Positions 30,339 to 43,999 of a stretch of DNA of 64,000 nt are shown here, piece after piece (within the stretch, counting starts at the first letter, position 1; each line of letters opens with the position of its first letter). Source of the stretch: Amoebidium appalachense (Eukaryota > Ichthyosporea). A program made the position numbers and the translations under genes. The DNA is taken from positions 13,082,001 to 13,146,000 of the forward strand of contig CAVNZM010000002.1 in assembly GCA_963693365.1 (NCBI GenBank), in the 5' to 3' direction. A model generated the notes under the pieces. It did not search any database and was not told where the DNA came from. It saw only the letters and a program-made list of their open reading frames with translations.

Positions 30339-30904
30339 ACACGTGTGTGCGTGTGTGCGACAGTGTGTGCGTGTGTTTAGTGCCTGATGGAAAGGAGGCG
30401 GGGAGAGAGGGGGGAGGGGCCGGGAGGAGGGGGAGAAGAGGGGGGGGAGGGGGGGGGGGGGGGGGGGATTGAAAGAAAAATGCAGATAAATGGTGTGTCT
30501 GAGTCATGAGCCACAAGGATGATTCTGAGGGGCCCTAAAAGCAAGGGGCCATGTATGTCTGTGTGATGGGCTCCGTCTCGAAAGTAGGTATACTGAGGTC
30601 CCATGAGCTGGTACCCAATGTACACTAGCCTCAGCGGTATTGAATAAGACCATAAATAAAAAGGTTCAAATCAAACCAATCAAATCAAAGCAAAGGGCAG
30701 CCAAGCCGAACCACCAGTTACACCCTAAAATGCCAGATACTCATTTTACATGAGTCCAGATCTCTAGCAATACAAATCATTGCTGATTATCATGATGATA
30801 TCACAGATACAGGGGTGTAACTTGCACATGGTCACAGCCTTGAAAGGAAGAAGGGGCAGGGTCGGGGTGGTTGGGAGGAAGGCAGGGAAGGGGATTCCGA
30901 AAGA

Positions 30905-31215
30905 GGGGCGGGGAGGTTAGAACACGGTACGAAGCTCATTTTTTTATTTTTTTGGTTTAGTGCTCGGCTTCAAGCCCATTGCGCGACAACCACCCCAACC
31001 AGTCTACAGATCGTGTGTACAGAATATGATTGCCGCGGTGCAACTCCTACACTCTGCAATCACGACCCTGGTCCCGCCATAACAGACGGTACTAACCCAG
31101 GGGGAAGTATACGATGAGAAACACGGTGCAGGACACATACAAACACAAACATTCAAGTATGCAACACCCGCAATGCGCGCAGTATGCATCATAAGCAAAA
31201 CCCATCCTATAGCCA
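30905..31215 (+). repeat. Dispersed repeat copy (family shared with MTO1 introns)
   Basis: Begins poly-G then TTAGAACACGGTACGAAGC. Its later half, GAGAAACACGGTGCAGGACAC ... ATGCAACACCCGCAATGCGCGC ... AGCAAAACCCATCCT, matches the copy at 52285-52420 closely. Confidence 0.8.
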
Positions 31216-31489
31216 TATGCAGGGGGAAGGGAGGGGGGGGGGGGGGGGGGCAAGTCACCCCCTTAAAAAAGGTGGGGAAGGTTGGGGGGGGGGGGGGGGG
31301 GGGGGGGGAGGGGCCAAAATTTTAACCACTCGAGCTCGAGCCAACTGACAGATTACGCAATTAAAGGGTATTTCTTTGGGGTTTCCAGGTCGGGCCAGGT
31401 CAGAGAGGTTTCCAGCTATTTGATTGGTGTGCTGCGCATCAGACGCGCACCACCGTTTGGCCAGCAGCATGTTACAGATGCGCCATAAT

Positions 31490-32500
31490 ACAACAAAAGA
31501 AAAGAGAGAAAAAAGAAAGAAAGAAGGGAAAAAATAATAATCGCAAGCGTCAGGAAGAAGATTGCAGTTCCATGTTTTGATTTATATGGTGAGCAATTGG
31601 CTTGACCCGGATGTGCTGGAATGGGGGCAACCTATCGCAAACGGCAGAAAAAACGAAGAAACAATGTTTTGGATGTGCCCACTGGGTTCGAATCCACCAC
31701 ACAGCGCACCGTACGGTATCACCACGCGGCCGGTCGGGTCTTCCGAAGTTCACCCCCAGACACCAGATATACGTTTGCGCCACTCCAACACTTTTTACTG
31801 GTTGCATAATTTTCATGAACCCGGAGTCTTTGATAATAGTGTCCTTTAAGTATACGCCTGTACTGTAGCGGAACTTTTTCCACAGGCCTAAAAAAGTGTT
31901 GGCTCTGATCGAATCCAGTTCAAGCGGAATACTATATAAGGCAACAGCGCAGAGTCGAAAAAGCGTTAAGTCCGGGTACGTGTATCCCATTGTCCAACCA
32001 GTTCATTGCACACCGGGCCCATAAATAACAGCTTAGGTCACCTTAAAGTTTTTTGTCCTTTCTTTTCTTTTCTTTCTTTTTTCGGGGGGTGGGGGGGGGG
32101 GGGGGGGACCATGGACCATGTTTCATGATCTGTTCATATGTTACATTTATTCATCCCTGCTGTATGTTTCGTTTGTACTGTTTAATTAACAAGCACTTAC
32201 ATGTTCAAACCTCTTACTTTAAGTTCTCTATGCCATACCAGTAGCACACATCTGTTACCACAACTATCAAAAAACTAATGTTTTTCATCATCTTATCACA
32301 AAAGAGGGAAAAAAAGGAGGTGGTGCGAGTCAATAAGGTATGGTTGGTATAGGAAAAAGAAGGAGCAAAGCCAATCCACTGGGCAGAGCTGATTTTGATT
32401 TATTGATTTATTTTGATTGGTTGAGTCGACTATCAGACTATCATATATGGATTACGGGTTAGAGATCGCATTCGTGTCTTGTCAACGTTGTTGCTCAATG
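31490..32500. other. Unique sequence without a supported gene
   Basis: Contains a GGTTCGAATCC word (31687) like a tRNA T-loop/B box but no foldable tRNA, and a poly-G run at 32083-32107. Confidence 0.4.
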
Positions 32501-32515
32501 CCGATCTATGTGCCC

Positions 32516-32768
<253 letters not shown>

Positions 32769-32804
32769 GTAGTACTCATTCACATCCCGCCCCTCACCAC
32801 CCAT

Positions 32805-35447
32805 TTACTTCTTGGTGCACGGAGTGTTCGTCTCGGCCCCCTGAGTGACCAGTGTATATGGAGCGAGGTTATCCCCAGAATACGACACCCCGATCGCGTA
32901 CTTTCCTGGGGGCAGGCATGCCGAAATTTGCACCAGTGTGTTTTCCATCAGCGGGCCTAGTTTCTGTGAGAACACCACCACGTCGTATATGGCACCGTCT
33001 CGTTTTCCGGCCACTTGAACTTGGGCGTTTCCTGGCCCAGACCAGAAGAATGTGACCTGTGGGTGTGTGGATGGGTGGGGTGGGGTGGGGTGTAGGGTGT
33101 GGGGGGGTGGTGGTGGAGGGGATGGGAGGGGAGGGGGGGGGGGGGGGGAGGGGGAGGGGGAAGGGGGAAAGGGAGGGGGGGGGGGGGGGGGGGAGGGGTA
33201 ATATTAGACGAGTCTGTGTAGACACTTTTGTTGGGTGTTGGTTCCCTTCAACATTACCAAAACGAAAGATAATTGCATTAAAAAACGGGCCGGGAAGAGG
33301 CGGCGGCGGCGGTGGTGGTGGTGGTGGAGGGGGGAGGGGAGGGGGGGGAGGGGCAGAATGTGTTACAAAGCATGAAGAACCTTCACGACGGGCAAACAAT
33401 GAAGGTGTTGCAAGGGCACACAAAACGGGGGGGTGTCCAAAAAAAATGTGTGTGTGTATGTGTGTGTGTTTGGGGGGGGAGAGGGGGGAGGGGGGAGTCT
33501 ATGTCGATTGTCGATTTCTCCGCATCCACCGACACTATACCAAAAAGAAAAAAAAGAAAACGAAAATCATGGGGGGGGGGGGGGGGGACAGTTTTTTATA
33601 TATATATTTTTTATATTTTTATATTGCACTTACCAGAGAGTTTGTGTTCAACTTTGGAACCTTCCTGACCTCAAACTTCTCCGACACAGTGAAAAACGTC
33701 GACTTGGGGACCTCGCCAGAGTACGTCGTGCACTTTGCGCCCCTGGCCACGCACGCGGGGGGCGGGGAAGTAGCACACTGATAACCACTGTATCCCCTTT
33801 GGCACCTGCACGTGTACCCTTGCTTGTATAGGCGGTTCTGCTTGCATTCTCCGCCGTTCTGGCAGGGTCTCGAATCGCACGGGTTGACTGCCTCCTTGCA
33901 GTTTCTCCCGGAGAAGAACGCTGGGCATGTGCATGTGTAGCTGGTACCGTTAACGCTCGTGCACGTGCCGCCGTTAAGGCATGGGTTAACCGCGCACATG
34001 TTGATCTGCGTCTCGCAATTTGCACCCGTCCACCCCTTAGGGCATAGACACTTGTATGTGGAAGCGGTGAGTTTTGCGCAAACGCCCCCGTTCTGGCACG
34101 GGTTTTTGGGAAGGCATGGGTTGGGCTCGATGGTACATTGCGCTCCAGTGTAACCGTTGAGGCACGTGCACGTGAAACCCGCGGGAGAGGATGTGCACTG
34201 GCCGTTGGCGCCGCACGGATTTGATTGGCAGAAATCGATCTGGCTCTCGCACGTGCTTCCCGTGTATCCGGCAGGGCACGTGCACTGGAACTGCCCGTTC
34301 TGATTGGTGCATTGACCTCCATTCTGGCACGGGTCGGGCAGGCACGGATTCACAGGGGGTGGGGGCGGGGATGGGGGTGCAGTCTCACAGTTTGTTCCCG
34401 TGTACCCGTCAACACACGCGCACGTGTATGTCGACGAGTCGGAAGAGGTGCATTTGCCGTTGTTTTGGCAAGGGGAGGATGAGCAAGGATCGGTAGGGGG
34501 GACGGGCGGCACGGTGGTCGTTTGGCTCGGTGTATTGGTGGTGGTGGTGGTGGTCGTGGTGGTGGTCGTGGTGGTGGTCGTGGTGGTGGTCGTGGTGGTG
34601 GTGGGGGTTTCCGTGGGGGTTTCGCTGGTGCTTCCGCTTGCCGAGGGGGTTACAACAACGTCTGGGGTTTCGCAAGCCGTACCCGAAAATCCGGTCGGGC
34701 ATGCGCAAGTGTATGAAGATCCGTTGGTGGTGGAGCAGTTGCCGCCGTTCTGGCACGGGTTATTCGGGGCGCAAACCGAATTTTCGCAATTCAAACCGGA
34801 AAATCCGGAAGGGCAGGTGCACGAGTACACGAGCCCGTCGTTTGTGTTGCACGTGCCGCCGTTTTTGCATGGGTTGGAGGGGGTGTTGCACACAGTGTTT
34901 GCGAGCTCGGGCCCGGCGTAGACGAGAACCTTGGGGGTGTTGGCCGGGATAGTGTTGGTGCTTAAGGGGGTGGCCTTCTTCAGCAGGAAGTTGGTTACCT
35001 GTGTGAGGGAAAAAGGAAAGAGTGAGTGGATAGACATGAAAATACAACCAAAAAAAGGGAGGGGGAGGAGGGGGTGGGGGGGTGGGGAGGGGGAGGGAGA
35101 GGGGGGAGGGGGGAGGGGAGGGGAAGAAGGACAGGGATAGAGAGACGGGCGAGGGGGAAGGAGAGGGGCTAGAATGTATTACAGAGTAGTACACATTCAC
35201 GGTGGAAGGGGAAAAGCAGGGGGGTCATGGGGGGCAGGGGACGGAGTGTTAAATATGTCGGAGTACGATGTACATATCTCAACGGACAACACCATGCAAA
35301 GTGCAAACCGGGGGGACCAAATACACGGAGCACACCGACCCAGTGAAACAAATACACCCACTTGAGCGTGGCGGAGTGCAGGGCGGTACGGATTCTTTTC
35401 GGCTGGTGGTTACTTTGGTGGCACAGTGTGTGTGGGTGTGGGTGTGT

Positions 35448-35478
<31 letters not shown>

Positions 35479-35504
35479 GGGGGGTATAGATTAGGTGAGG
35501 GCTT

Positions 35505-35548
<44 letters not shown>

Positions 35549-36713
35549 AAAGGGGGGGGGGGGGGGGGACCAGCAAAAAAAAAAGGGGGGGGGGGGGGGA
35601 TGGGGTTTATGGATATTTACAGTCTGCAGGTTCCACGTAGGGTACATGGACCAAGTCATTGCCAGCGTGCCGGCCACAAAAGGAGACGCCATGCTCGTGC
35701 CCGTGAGATTCACCGTGGCAGTAGTACTTGAAAAACTGCACGATTCAATGTCCGTCCCTGGAGCCAAAATATCCACACATGACCCATAGTTTGAATACCA
35801 AGTCTCGAATGTATCGAAAGAGTTTACGGCGCCGACGGTAATCGCGCTTGGTGAATTTGCGGGGGACTGTGTGCATGCATCAGCGGCGGAGTTTCCAGCT
35901 GCGACGACCACGCCGACGCCCGCGGCGACGGCGGCTTCGACGGCTTTGATGAGTTCTGGATCGTTACCGCCACCGAGAGACATATTGATGACGTGTTTGC
36001 GTGATGGTTTGCTGTGGGCGAAAGGGGATGGGTGTCATAGGGTGCGTTTATAAGTGTTCAGTTCCTAAGTGTGTAGTGGGGACGATACATCTGCCTCAGT
36101 GTGTGGTGCTGGGCCTAGGGACCATATAACAGTAATTTCGGTGGGGTTGGGCAATCACACAAACAATGCACATAAACACACACACACCATCCCTCCCTCG
36201 GGGATTCATGCCTCCCCCCCCCCCCCCCCCCTCCCCTTCCCCCTCACACACACACACACCCCTCCTGCTTCACAGCCCGAATCCCATCCCCCCCCCCCCC
36301 CCCCCAAAAAAAAAATAAAAAATAAAAAAATAAGACCACCACCACCACCATCACCACTTCTTTTCCAAATATGCACACCACACACCTTGCAGCAGTAGCC
36401 ACGGCATAATCAATACCCTCCAGCACCGTAGCCGTTGTGCCCGACCCGGCCGAATTTAGCACCCTGACAGCCACAATGGTTGCGTCCTTGGCCACCCCAA
36501 AATTCTTGCCTGCAGCCGTACCAGCCACGTGTGTGCCGTGCCCATTTCCGTCCGCTGCGCTTGTAATTGTCTCACCCGATATGGGGTTGGAATAGAACCC
36601 CCACACTACACGGCTGGCCCCGCTGCCGTCTGTGAGTTCTGAGTGGCGGTTTACCCCTGTATCGATGACGTAGCTGTGGGTGGGATCGAATTTAACACAG
36701 TTGCTAACCTCAA

Positions 36714-36744
<31 letters not shown>

Positions 36745-36823
36745 CCCCCCCACCAACACCTTCTCCCCTTTTGTCAAAGTGCAGGTAAAAGTCACTTGGT
36801 CCCGAGTTCTTTCTATTCAGGGG

Positions 36824-36856
<33 letters not shown>

Positions 36857-37155
36857 CCTTTTTGAGGGAAAGTCATTTGGCAAGAGCTTTTGAAGTCTCT
36901 GTCTCCTTTCCTCCCATGATCATCTTTTCATTTCCTCTTCCTTTAGTTTCCTTCCTTTTTTCTTTCTTTAGGTATCCTTTCCTTCTTCTCTTTCCCTCCT
37001 TCCTTTCTTTTCCTTTTTGTTTTTTTTCCTTTCCTTTCTTTCTTTCTCCCCCCCCCCCCCCCCCTCCCCCCCCCCCTCCCTCCCTCCCTCCCAGAACCCT
37101 CCTTTTTCTTTCTCTTTTCTCACTTCTTCTCCTTCTTCTTTCTTTTTTTTTCTTT

Positions 37156-37186
<31 letters not shown>

Positions 37187-37677
37187 TTTATTTTTATTTT
37201 TTTATTTTTTATTTTTTATTTTTATATATTTATTTATTATTTGTTTTTTTTATTTTTTATTTTTTTTTTTTTTGGGGGGGGGGGGGGGGGTAAATACATG
37301 TCCGTGTTGGCACCATAAGAGTCTGCCACAGGGCGATTGGCCAATCGGTCCAGACCAGACCGTTGGGTGATACGGTCAAGGCCCCAGCCAGGCGCAGCAA
37401 TGGCCTTGTGAACCATATTTGGTGATGCAGACAGGATGCTGATTGGTGGAAAATCATTCAGTTTGTGGTAACTGGGTAACTGCATGCTGAAAGAAAAACT
37501 ACATTGACCGGGCCGGAGCTTCTTCTAACGATTACATCGATCACATCTATCGTGATAGCATGTGACACGGAGAAAAGAAAAAAAAGAAAAGAAAAAGAAA
37601 GAAAGAAAGAAAAAACGAGGTTAACACACGCGCACGCACGCGCGCGCGCACACACACACACACACACTTACGCACTT

Positions 37678-37743
<66 letters not shown>

Positions 37744-37908
37744 ACACACACACAAGGGGGGGAGATTGACCAGCAGAGCAAAAGTGGCACACAGTTACCA
37801 ACCACGGCAAGGATCGTGTGGCTCCCTCGGCGTTCACCAGCAAACCATGTTGTGAGGACGAATACGGAAAACCTCTTTCTTTCGTCAAGAAAAAGCGCGC
37901 ATGCAGTC

Positions 37909-37961
<53 letters not shown>

Positions 37962-37998
37962 CCACTGCTGTGCACCCTTTTTTTGTGGGGAGGGGGGA

Positions 37999-38031
<33 letters not shown>

Positions 38032-38633
38032 CATACTCAGGGTCACTCAGAAGCTTGTCCAAAGCGGCATCTGCCTTGCCTCCAGACATCTTGACCAACG
38101 CACTCCCCACACGGGTATACGCTTTCTGTGGGCATTTCAAGGTACATTTAAAAAAAAAAAAAAGAAAAAAAAAAAAAAAGAAAAAAAAACTTGTCAGATC
38201 AAAGGGTTGTGTGGTCGTGTTTGCTCATTTGCAATGGATGGATCAGCCGGGGCTCACAGTAAGTGCCGTGGTTTATGAAATTTCCTTTGTCACTGCGATA
38301 CCGCCGTTTTTGGTTCACGGTGCGGTGTTGTATATGCAGCAACATTTTTTTGGTGGTTGCGTGACTGTATGTGCAAATATTAGGTGATTTCTTGCGATTT
38401 CTTGCAGCGCATCAAGTTTTCACACGAGCCTACCAATTTGTGGCAAAGGCTCTGCTAACAGCGTGCTGCCTACAAACAATGCAAATAAACTTCTGATTAT
38501 GCAAATGACGAATGCAAAAATACATTGAATCTTATTCATTTTTATTTGCGGGGTTTTATAGCATTTTTTGTTAGGTTTTTTTCTGGGAAGGGTTGATTCG
38601 AAACTGGGTAAACTAACCCCCCCCCCCCCCCCA

Positions 38634-38665
<32 letters not shown>

Positions 38666-39321
38666 AGATATATGCTTGTTAAAACGTGTAGAAACTTCAT
38701 TATCAAGCATACCATACTAGTAGTTATAGACACGCAGAAGAGCAACAATAAAAAGATTATCTTTGATGTGCATTTTCATTCAGCTCCCTGGCACATGAGC
38801 TACGTCCAACAACAACAACAACCAAAAAAAAAAAAAAAAAGAAAAAGAAAAAGAAAAAAAGAAAAGAAAAGAAAAGAAAAGAAAAAAAGAGAAGAAGAAG
38901 ATGCGGGACAAGAAGTAATAATGGCGCCGCCAGGGCGCAATTTCGCTGGATGAATACTATCAACAACAACAGCAACAAAAAGTTTCGCTACGAGAAAGAA
39001 AATCAAAGTTTTTACCTTGAGTCCCGAGTCAGATGAGAGCTCGCTCGCCTTGAATCCGGCCCTAGCCGCATCCACCTTCGTCTTTGCGTCTTTAACCTTT
39101 GCGCTGTCCTTAAACCTAATAATGTACTCCCCTGCCACCACCACGTTTCTCTTTTTGGCGTTTATCGCACCTAGTGCACCTATTTTGCCTGCCATCGAGT
39201 CAACTTTGCTATCGGGGTCGATGTATTTTGTGCTTTGGGGCTTTCCCTCCACCCCAAGAAGGAAGGTGCAGCTCGCTAGGGCTGCCCAGAGGGTAACCCA
39301 GCGAGGAATATTGGAAGTCAT
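32805..39321 (-). CDS. Secreted proteinase K-like subtilisin (S8) with eight EGF-like domains
   Basis: Seven exons: 39321-39016, 38125-38037, 37486-37298, 36673-36386, 36011-35621, 34998-33634 and 33056-32805. They total 2880 nt, giving 959 aa. All junctions are GT-AG and in phase. Residues 1-26 are a signal peptide (LAALASCTFLLGVEG-like core). Residues about 60-150 form an I9-type propeptide (AGEYIIRFKD). The catalytic domain has Asp199 in YVIDTG, His240 in GNGHGTH, oxyanion Asn331 in AAGNS and Ser397 in GTSMASP. A threonine-rich (GTG/GTC codon complement) linker sits inside an array of eight EGF-like modules (C..NGG.C..C.C..G..G..C), all in exon 6. A Cys-poor C-terminal domain is encoded partly by exon 7. 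The protein should be secreted and self-processed, with EGF modules for adhesion or substrate targeting. All catalytic residues are intact. Confidence 0.93.
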
Positions 39322-40510
39322 GGTGTCGAGTCGTTCTTCGTTTTTGGGCGTTCGTTTTTCTCGCTCAATACGACAAAGACATGCAGAATTGGCACAAAAT
39401 GTTGTGCATTTACAAGTGTATCGGCTAGTTTAAGAGGGTTGTGTATCTTAATAAACACGTGTGAAGAATGAACTGAATTTCCGATGTTTTTTCAACTGTC
39501 TGTGCACATGAGGTCGTGTCGTGTCTTCCGCTCTCGCATCCCAAAACAGACTGAAGTTGTCAGACACAGGGGGGCGTTTTTACATACAAGCTACCATGAC
39601 CAAGTAACCCTGTACAGCACAGTCAGACAGTTGGTATTGTGTGACGTTAGTCTGGTGAAGGTATGCAAGCGCTGCAGACTAAAAATAGGATGTGAAACGT
39701 TGGACAGTGACTGTAATATATTAGTGTACACGTTCGAACGTTCGAAAAAGTTTGGAACGACTGACGTTGCTGCCTACGAACTGATCCTTTGAGCAAACTC
39801 TTGAGTCTTGATTCCACGATATGTTGCTTTATATTTTTTCTAATCAACATTATACATACAAAGACTTAAATTTGGTTGATAGAATCAGCCAATATACACC
39901 TAATTATTAGGTACAAGTACATCTGATAAACGACAAGGAGTGTGCATGTACCCTCAGAATCCGGAGCCGAGGAATGTAAAGGGAGGATTTTGATTGGCGA
40001 AAATTATCGGCGGTCAGCCAGAGAATCTTCCATCGGAATGTAATTTTCATTCAGATTCTTCAACACGTTTCATGAACAGTCTGACAGTGTCACGATTCTC
40101 ACGAAAAAATGCATCTGTACATGCATTTGGTAACTTTATTTAAATCAATTTCATTTTTTCTCATTTTTCATCCAAGTGTAGTTGTAACGTTTACGTTTTG
40201 GGAAAGGGATGTGACCTGGCCATGGGCTGCCAAGTTGGGCAAAAAAACACGCTGCATACCTCTTTCGGCATCAAGCCTTTTGACACAGCAAAATGCATTA
40301 TGATTGGATCTTGGAGTATGTAGTTGTGCGTTAAAAGCTGTTACAAATCATACACGCTTCTCTCCGACATTCCACAATAAATAAGCCTGTCAGGCTGTCA
40401 GTAGCCCTGGGCCCATACTGCATGCGGGGTGCGTGAGACTGATCAGCGCAGATACATCGGGCGGCTCGAGGCTGCCGGGGCTAGCGCTGGCTGAGCTCGA
40501 GCTGCCAGGC
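39322..40510. other. Upstream flank of the protease gene; no gene supported
   Basis: Unique AT-rich DNA. A 102-aa ORF at 39484-39792 has no recognisable features. Confidence 0.45.
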
Positions 40511-40534
40511 CGGACTGAGGGATGAGGGAGACTC

Positions 40535-41038
40535 CCACCCCCCTCCCCCCCCCCCCCCCCCCCCCCCCCCCCTCTCCCCCCCCCCCCCCCCCCCCCCCCT
40601 CCCCCCCCCCGTTCCCCTCCCCCAAACACACGCACACACACGCATACACGCCCACCCACCCACCCACCCACCCACCATCACACCCACCACCACCACAACC
40701 ACCACAACATGCATCACCACCAGTACCACCACCACGATCACTGGTGGTAATGGTGACCATCACCACCACTGAGTCCTGACAACCGTTGTTGACTCACTCA
40801 ATTCCGTTCTGATGATGGGTATTAGATGAACGGCATGCGCAGAGGTTCGGCCATGGAAGCAGTTTGGGATCGGTCCATCTTGGGCGTATGCATCGGTTGG
40901 GTATGCATTGTGCCATAATGACCGTGCACGGTGTGTGGACACACATCACGTGTGTGTGTGTGTGTTTGCAATGTGTATGTGTGGTGTGTACGCCGTGTGT
41001 ATGTGCGCGCACGCACGCGCGTGCGCGCGTGTGTGTCA

Positions 41039-41089
<51 letters not shown>

Positions 41090-41405
41090 TGTGTTTGTGT
41101 GTGTCGGTGCGTGTGTGTGTCAGTGTGTGTGTGTGCCGGTGTGTGGTGTCACGGGATGCGCGCACACGTGACCGTGTATGGCTGAGGGCATGCGACTCAA
41201 CCTTTATGATGTCACGTGGGTCGCGGTTGGTGTGTGGGTCACAGTGTAACTGTTTATGAGCATTTTTTGTCACGTTGCATTTTTGTGTGTATGATGTGTG
41301 CCGAGTTGAAAGGAAGGGAAAGGGAAAGGATTGAAGAAAGGGGGGACCCGGGGGGGGGGGGGGGGGGGGGAGGGGGGGGGGGGAAAGAAGGGGGGGACAG
41401 AGAGA

Positions 41406-41437
<32 letters not shown>

Positions 41438-41579
41438 AGAACAGAGACAGAGAGAGCTGGAGAGAGAGAGAGAGAGAGAGACTTTGAAAGAGCAAGAGAG
41501 TCTCAGAGAGAGACACACACACACACACACGCACACACACACAGAGAGAGAGAGATCGGAGAGAGAGAGAGAGAGAGAT

Positions 41580-41631
<52 letters not shown>

Positions 41632-41645
41632 GAGAGAGAGATCGG

Positions 41646-41677
<32 letters not shown>

Positions 41678-41691
41678 AGAGAGAGAGATCG

Positions 41692-41783
<92 letters not shown>

Positions 41784-42211
41784 CACAGAAGAGAGGAAGA
41801 GAAGGGCGGGGGAGGACGCAAGGAGGGGGGGGGGAGGGGGGAGGGGAGAAGGGGGGGGGGGGGGGGGATGAGAGAAAGAGGCGGGATTCCCGAAGAGACA
41901 TTGAAAGGGATCAAAGGAGAGGTAAAGTTCTAGAGTGATAGCTAGGGGAAGAGTGATATTTCAACAGAGATGTATACGTGTGCACCTCCCTCCTACCCCT
42001 TGCTGCCCTCTCCCCCACCACCACCCAAGCCCCCATCCCCCCCCCCCCCTCCCCCCCCCCCCCCCCCCCCCCCCCCCCCACCCCCTCCGGCCCCCACACA
42101 AATACACACAGTTTATCACACCCTTAACAGTCCTGAATTAGTACCCCACCCCCTCCCCCCTCCCTTCCGTCCCTCCCAACCCCTCCGCCCCCAACAACAG
42201 CCCATGGTTCC

Positions 42212-42250
<39 letters not shown>
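40535..42250. repeat. Poly-C, (GT)n and (GA)n tracts
   Basis: Poly-C at about 40541-40610. (CCCA)n and CACCAC words follow at about 40650-40770, then (GT)n at 41041-41090. (GA)n covers about 41400-41785, and poly-C 42030-42080 and 42216-42252. No coding exon recognised. Confidence 0.9.
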
Positions 42251-42252
<2 letters not shown>

Positions 42253-42295
42253 ACAAAAAAAAAAAGGGCCCAACCACATCGGCAGAGTCGACTTG

Positions 42296-42405
42296 CAATA
42301 AGCAGAATTATTCTGCAAAAGCGGAATTATTCTACTTTTAGCAGAATTGTTCTGCAAAAAGCAGAATTATTCTGTAAAAGCAGAATAATTTTGCTTTTAG
42401 CTACA
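42296..42405. repeat. Cluster of GCAGAATTATTCTGC palindromes
   Basis: Five copies or near copies of the 15-bp palindrome (variants with GTTC and AATAATTTTGC), spaced by AAAAGC or TTTTAGC. Each can form a hairpin. Confidence 0.88.
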
Positions 42406-42672
42406 TTGCTACTTACTTTTTTTATTTATTTAATCTTATCACGTTTTGTTCCCGGAGAGCCTTTGCAGGCCTCTAGGGAAACCACCGTCTACCACACAAC
42501 ACCGACAGTACACTAATTAAGGTGCTGCTACTTACTTACAGTAGTTAGGTTATCAGCACCCAACGAGGCAGGCAGATGCAGGCTGTACCTATCCCGACGT
42601 CCGTGGCAAATCTTGTTTGGATCCATCTAGTGTTTGTGTGTGTGTCACAATTTGTGGTTTAAGTTAAGTTGT

Positions 42673-42677
42673 GTGTG

Positions 42678-42735
<58 letters not shown>
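42673..42735. repeat. (GT)n microsatellite
   Basis: About 60 bp of GT followed by GCGTGCGGGC words. Confidence 0.95.
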
Positions 42736-42739
<4 letters not shown>

Positions 42740-43561
42740 TGAGCATGCGTGCGGGCGTGCAGGCTGGCGTGCGTGCGGGCATGTGTGCCTGTTTGTGCGG
42801 GTGTTCACGAATTCTTGAGAGTCTCGTGCATGCATTGGTATGAGTTACTTTATTTAGTCTGTGCCACGGTAGTGCTGTGTGTGTACATGCGTGGGTGCCA
42901 GTGTAAAAAATGATTATAAGGAAATGTCCCAGACAGCATTGCGATGTTAACTTGTCCAAACAAACCCATTCGGCAGCAACAACCGCACAAGCCATAAATG
43001 TTCTTGTCTTTTTGAACCAAGTGTTAACATGAAAAACGAAAGAAGGCTTCATGACTCGGAGTGGGAAATGTGGGCGGCAGTTCGACTGCAACCAACTGCA
43101 TGGGGCTCTCTTGATCCCTGAAATCGCAGATCTGTTTCCCATTTTGCGTGTATGTTGCATATCCGAAAATTCAAAGTTTATACCGTCGGATCGGATAGTA
43201 AGATGGCGCCTGTACTGAGAGATATAATTATATGCCTCCGTGTGCTTGCATGTGATTGTGTGCCTGCTGGTGCAGGGAGCAGGAGAGGTAGGGCAGCAGC
43301 CGGGGGAAGGGGGAAGGGGGGAAAGAGGGGGAAGTCCCCAGAAGAGGGGAAGCCATCACTCCACACACACACCACACACATCCACACACATACTAATGTG
43401 CCCCTTTTCCCCTGCCTTCCGCCCCTCACCACCCTCACCCCACCAACCCAATGACACCCACACCGCAACCCTCCCCTCCCCCCCCTCACTCTCCCTCTTC
43501 CTCCCTCCCCCCCCCCCATTCCCTCCTCCTCCCATCATCACCACCACGCAACCACCCGCAG

Positions 43562-43984
43562 TGCGCCGTTGAGCTTGGGCTGTCCATGATGCCACGTAAT
43601 TTGGAGCACGTTGATTGGTTCAGGGAGGCGTAGGAGGCGGTGCAAAAGTGGCAGAGGGAGGCCATAGTGGTGGAGGAGGCACGCAGGCAGCCCATCCTCG
43701 ATAAACTCAAGCCCCAATTGGACGAGATAAGAAAAGCCGCCGCCCAATCGTCTTTCGCGCTGCTCGGGCACATGTACAGGGCGCACCCTCCGCGCGATCC
43801 AAACCACGTGCTTCTTGGGAAAATCGAGCCCGAACAGCTGAAAAAGACTCTGATGAAGGCGGTGGTTCACTATCACCCTGATAAGAATAGTTTGCAGAGG
43901 GGGTGCGATGAGGAATGGGTGGTGCTGTGTGAGGAAATTGTGAAGTATTTGACGCAGAAGTATGAGGGAATGAAGGGGTTCTAG
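43562..43984 (+). CDS. Terminal exon of a J-domain protein, with an in-frame TAG
   Basis: A C-terminal exon follows a C/T-rich tract and acceptor CCGCAG. The last 115 residues include a charged helix (EEARRQPILDKLKPQLDEIRK) and a J-domain: LGKIEPEQLKKTLMKAVVHY, then HPDKN (the Hsp70-activating HPD), then EEWVVLCEEIVKYL. The protein ends at TAG 43982. HPD near the C-terminus is as in auxilin-type and TPR-linked J proteins. The first 23 codons (GLSMMPRNLEHVDWFREA) also look coding but end at TAG 43631-43633. Either GAG was changed to TAG, or the true acceptor is that same AG with the exon starting at 43634. Upstream exons were not found, so the gene may be partial or decayed. Confidence 0.65.
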
Positions 43985-43999
43985 GGTGGAAAAAATGGG

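Noticed and set aside
31676-31705. tRNA or SINE B box (GGTTCGAATCC)
   Set aside because: The flanking bases do not pair as a T stem and no D arm or anticodon arm can be folded upstream.
31550-31990. 146-aa minus-strand ORF
   Set aside because: Composition is not coding-like and no motif is seen.
37740-37880. Extra protease exon between 38037 and 37486
   Set aside because: A short open frame exists (GFPYSSSQHGLL), but joining 38037 directly to 37486 keeps phase and family length, so the extra piece is not needed.
39484-39792. 102-aa plus-strand ORF
   Set aside because: No domain, signal or repeat, no promoter or poly(A) signal found; length is within chance expectation.
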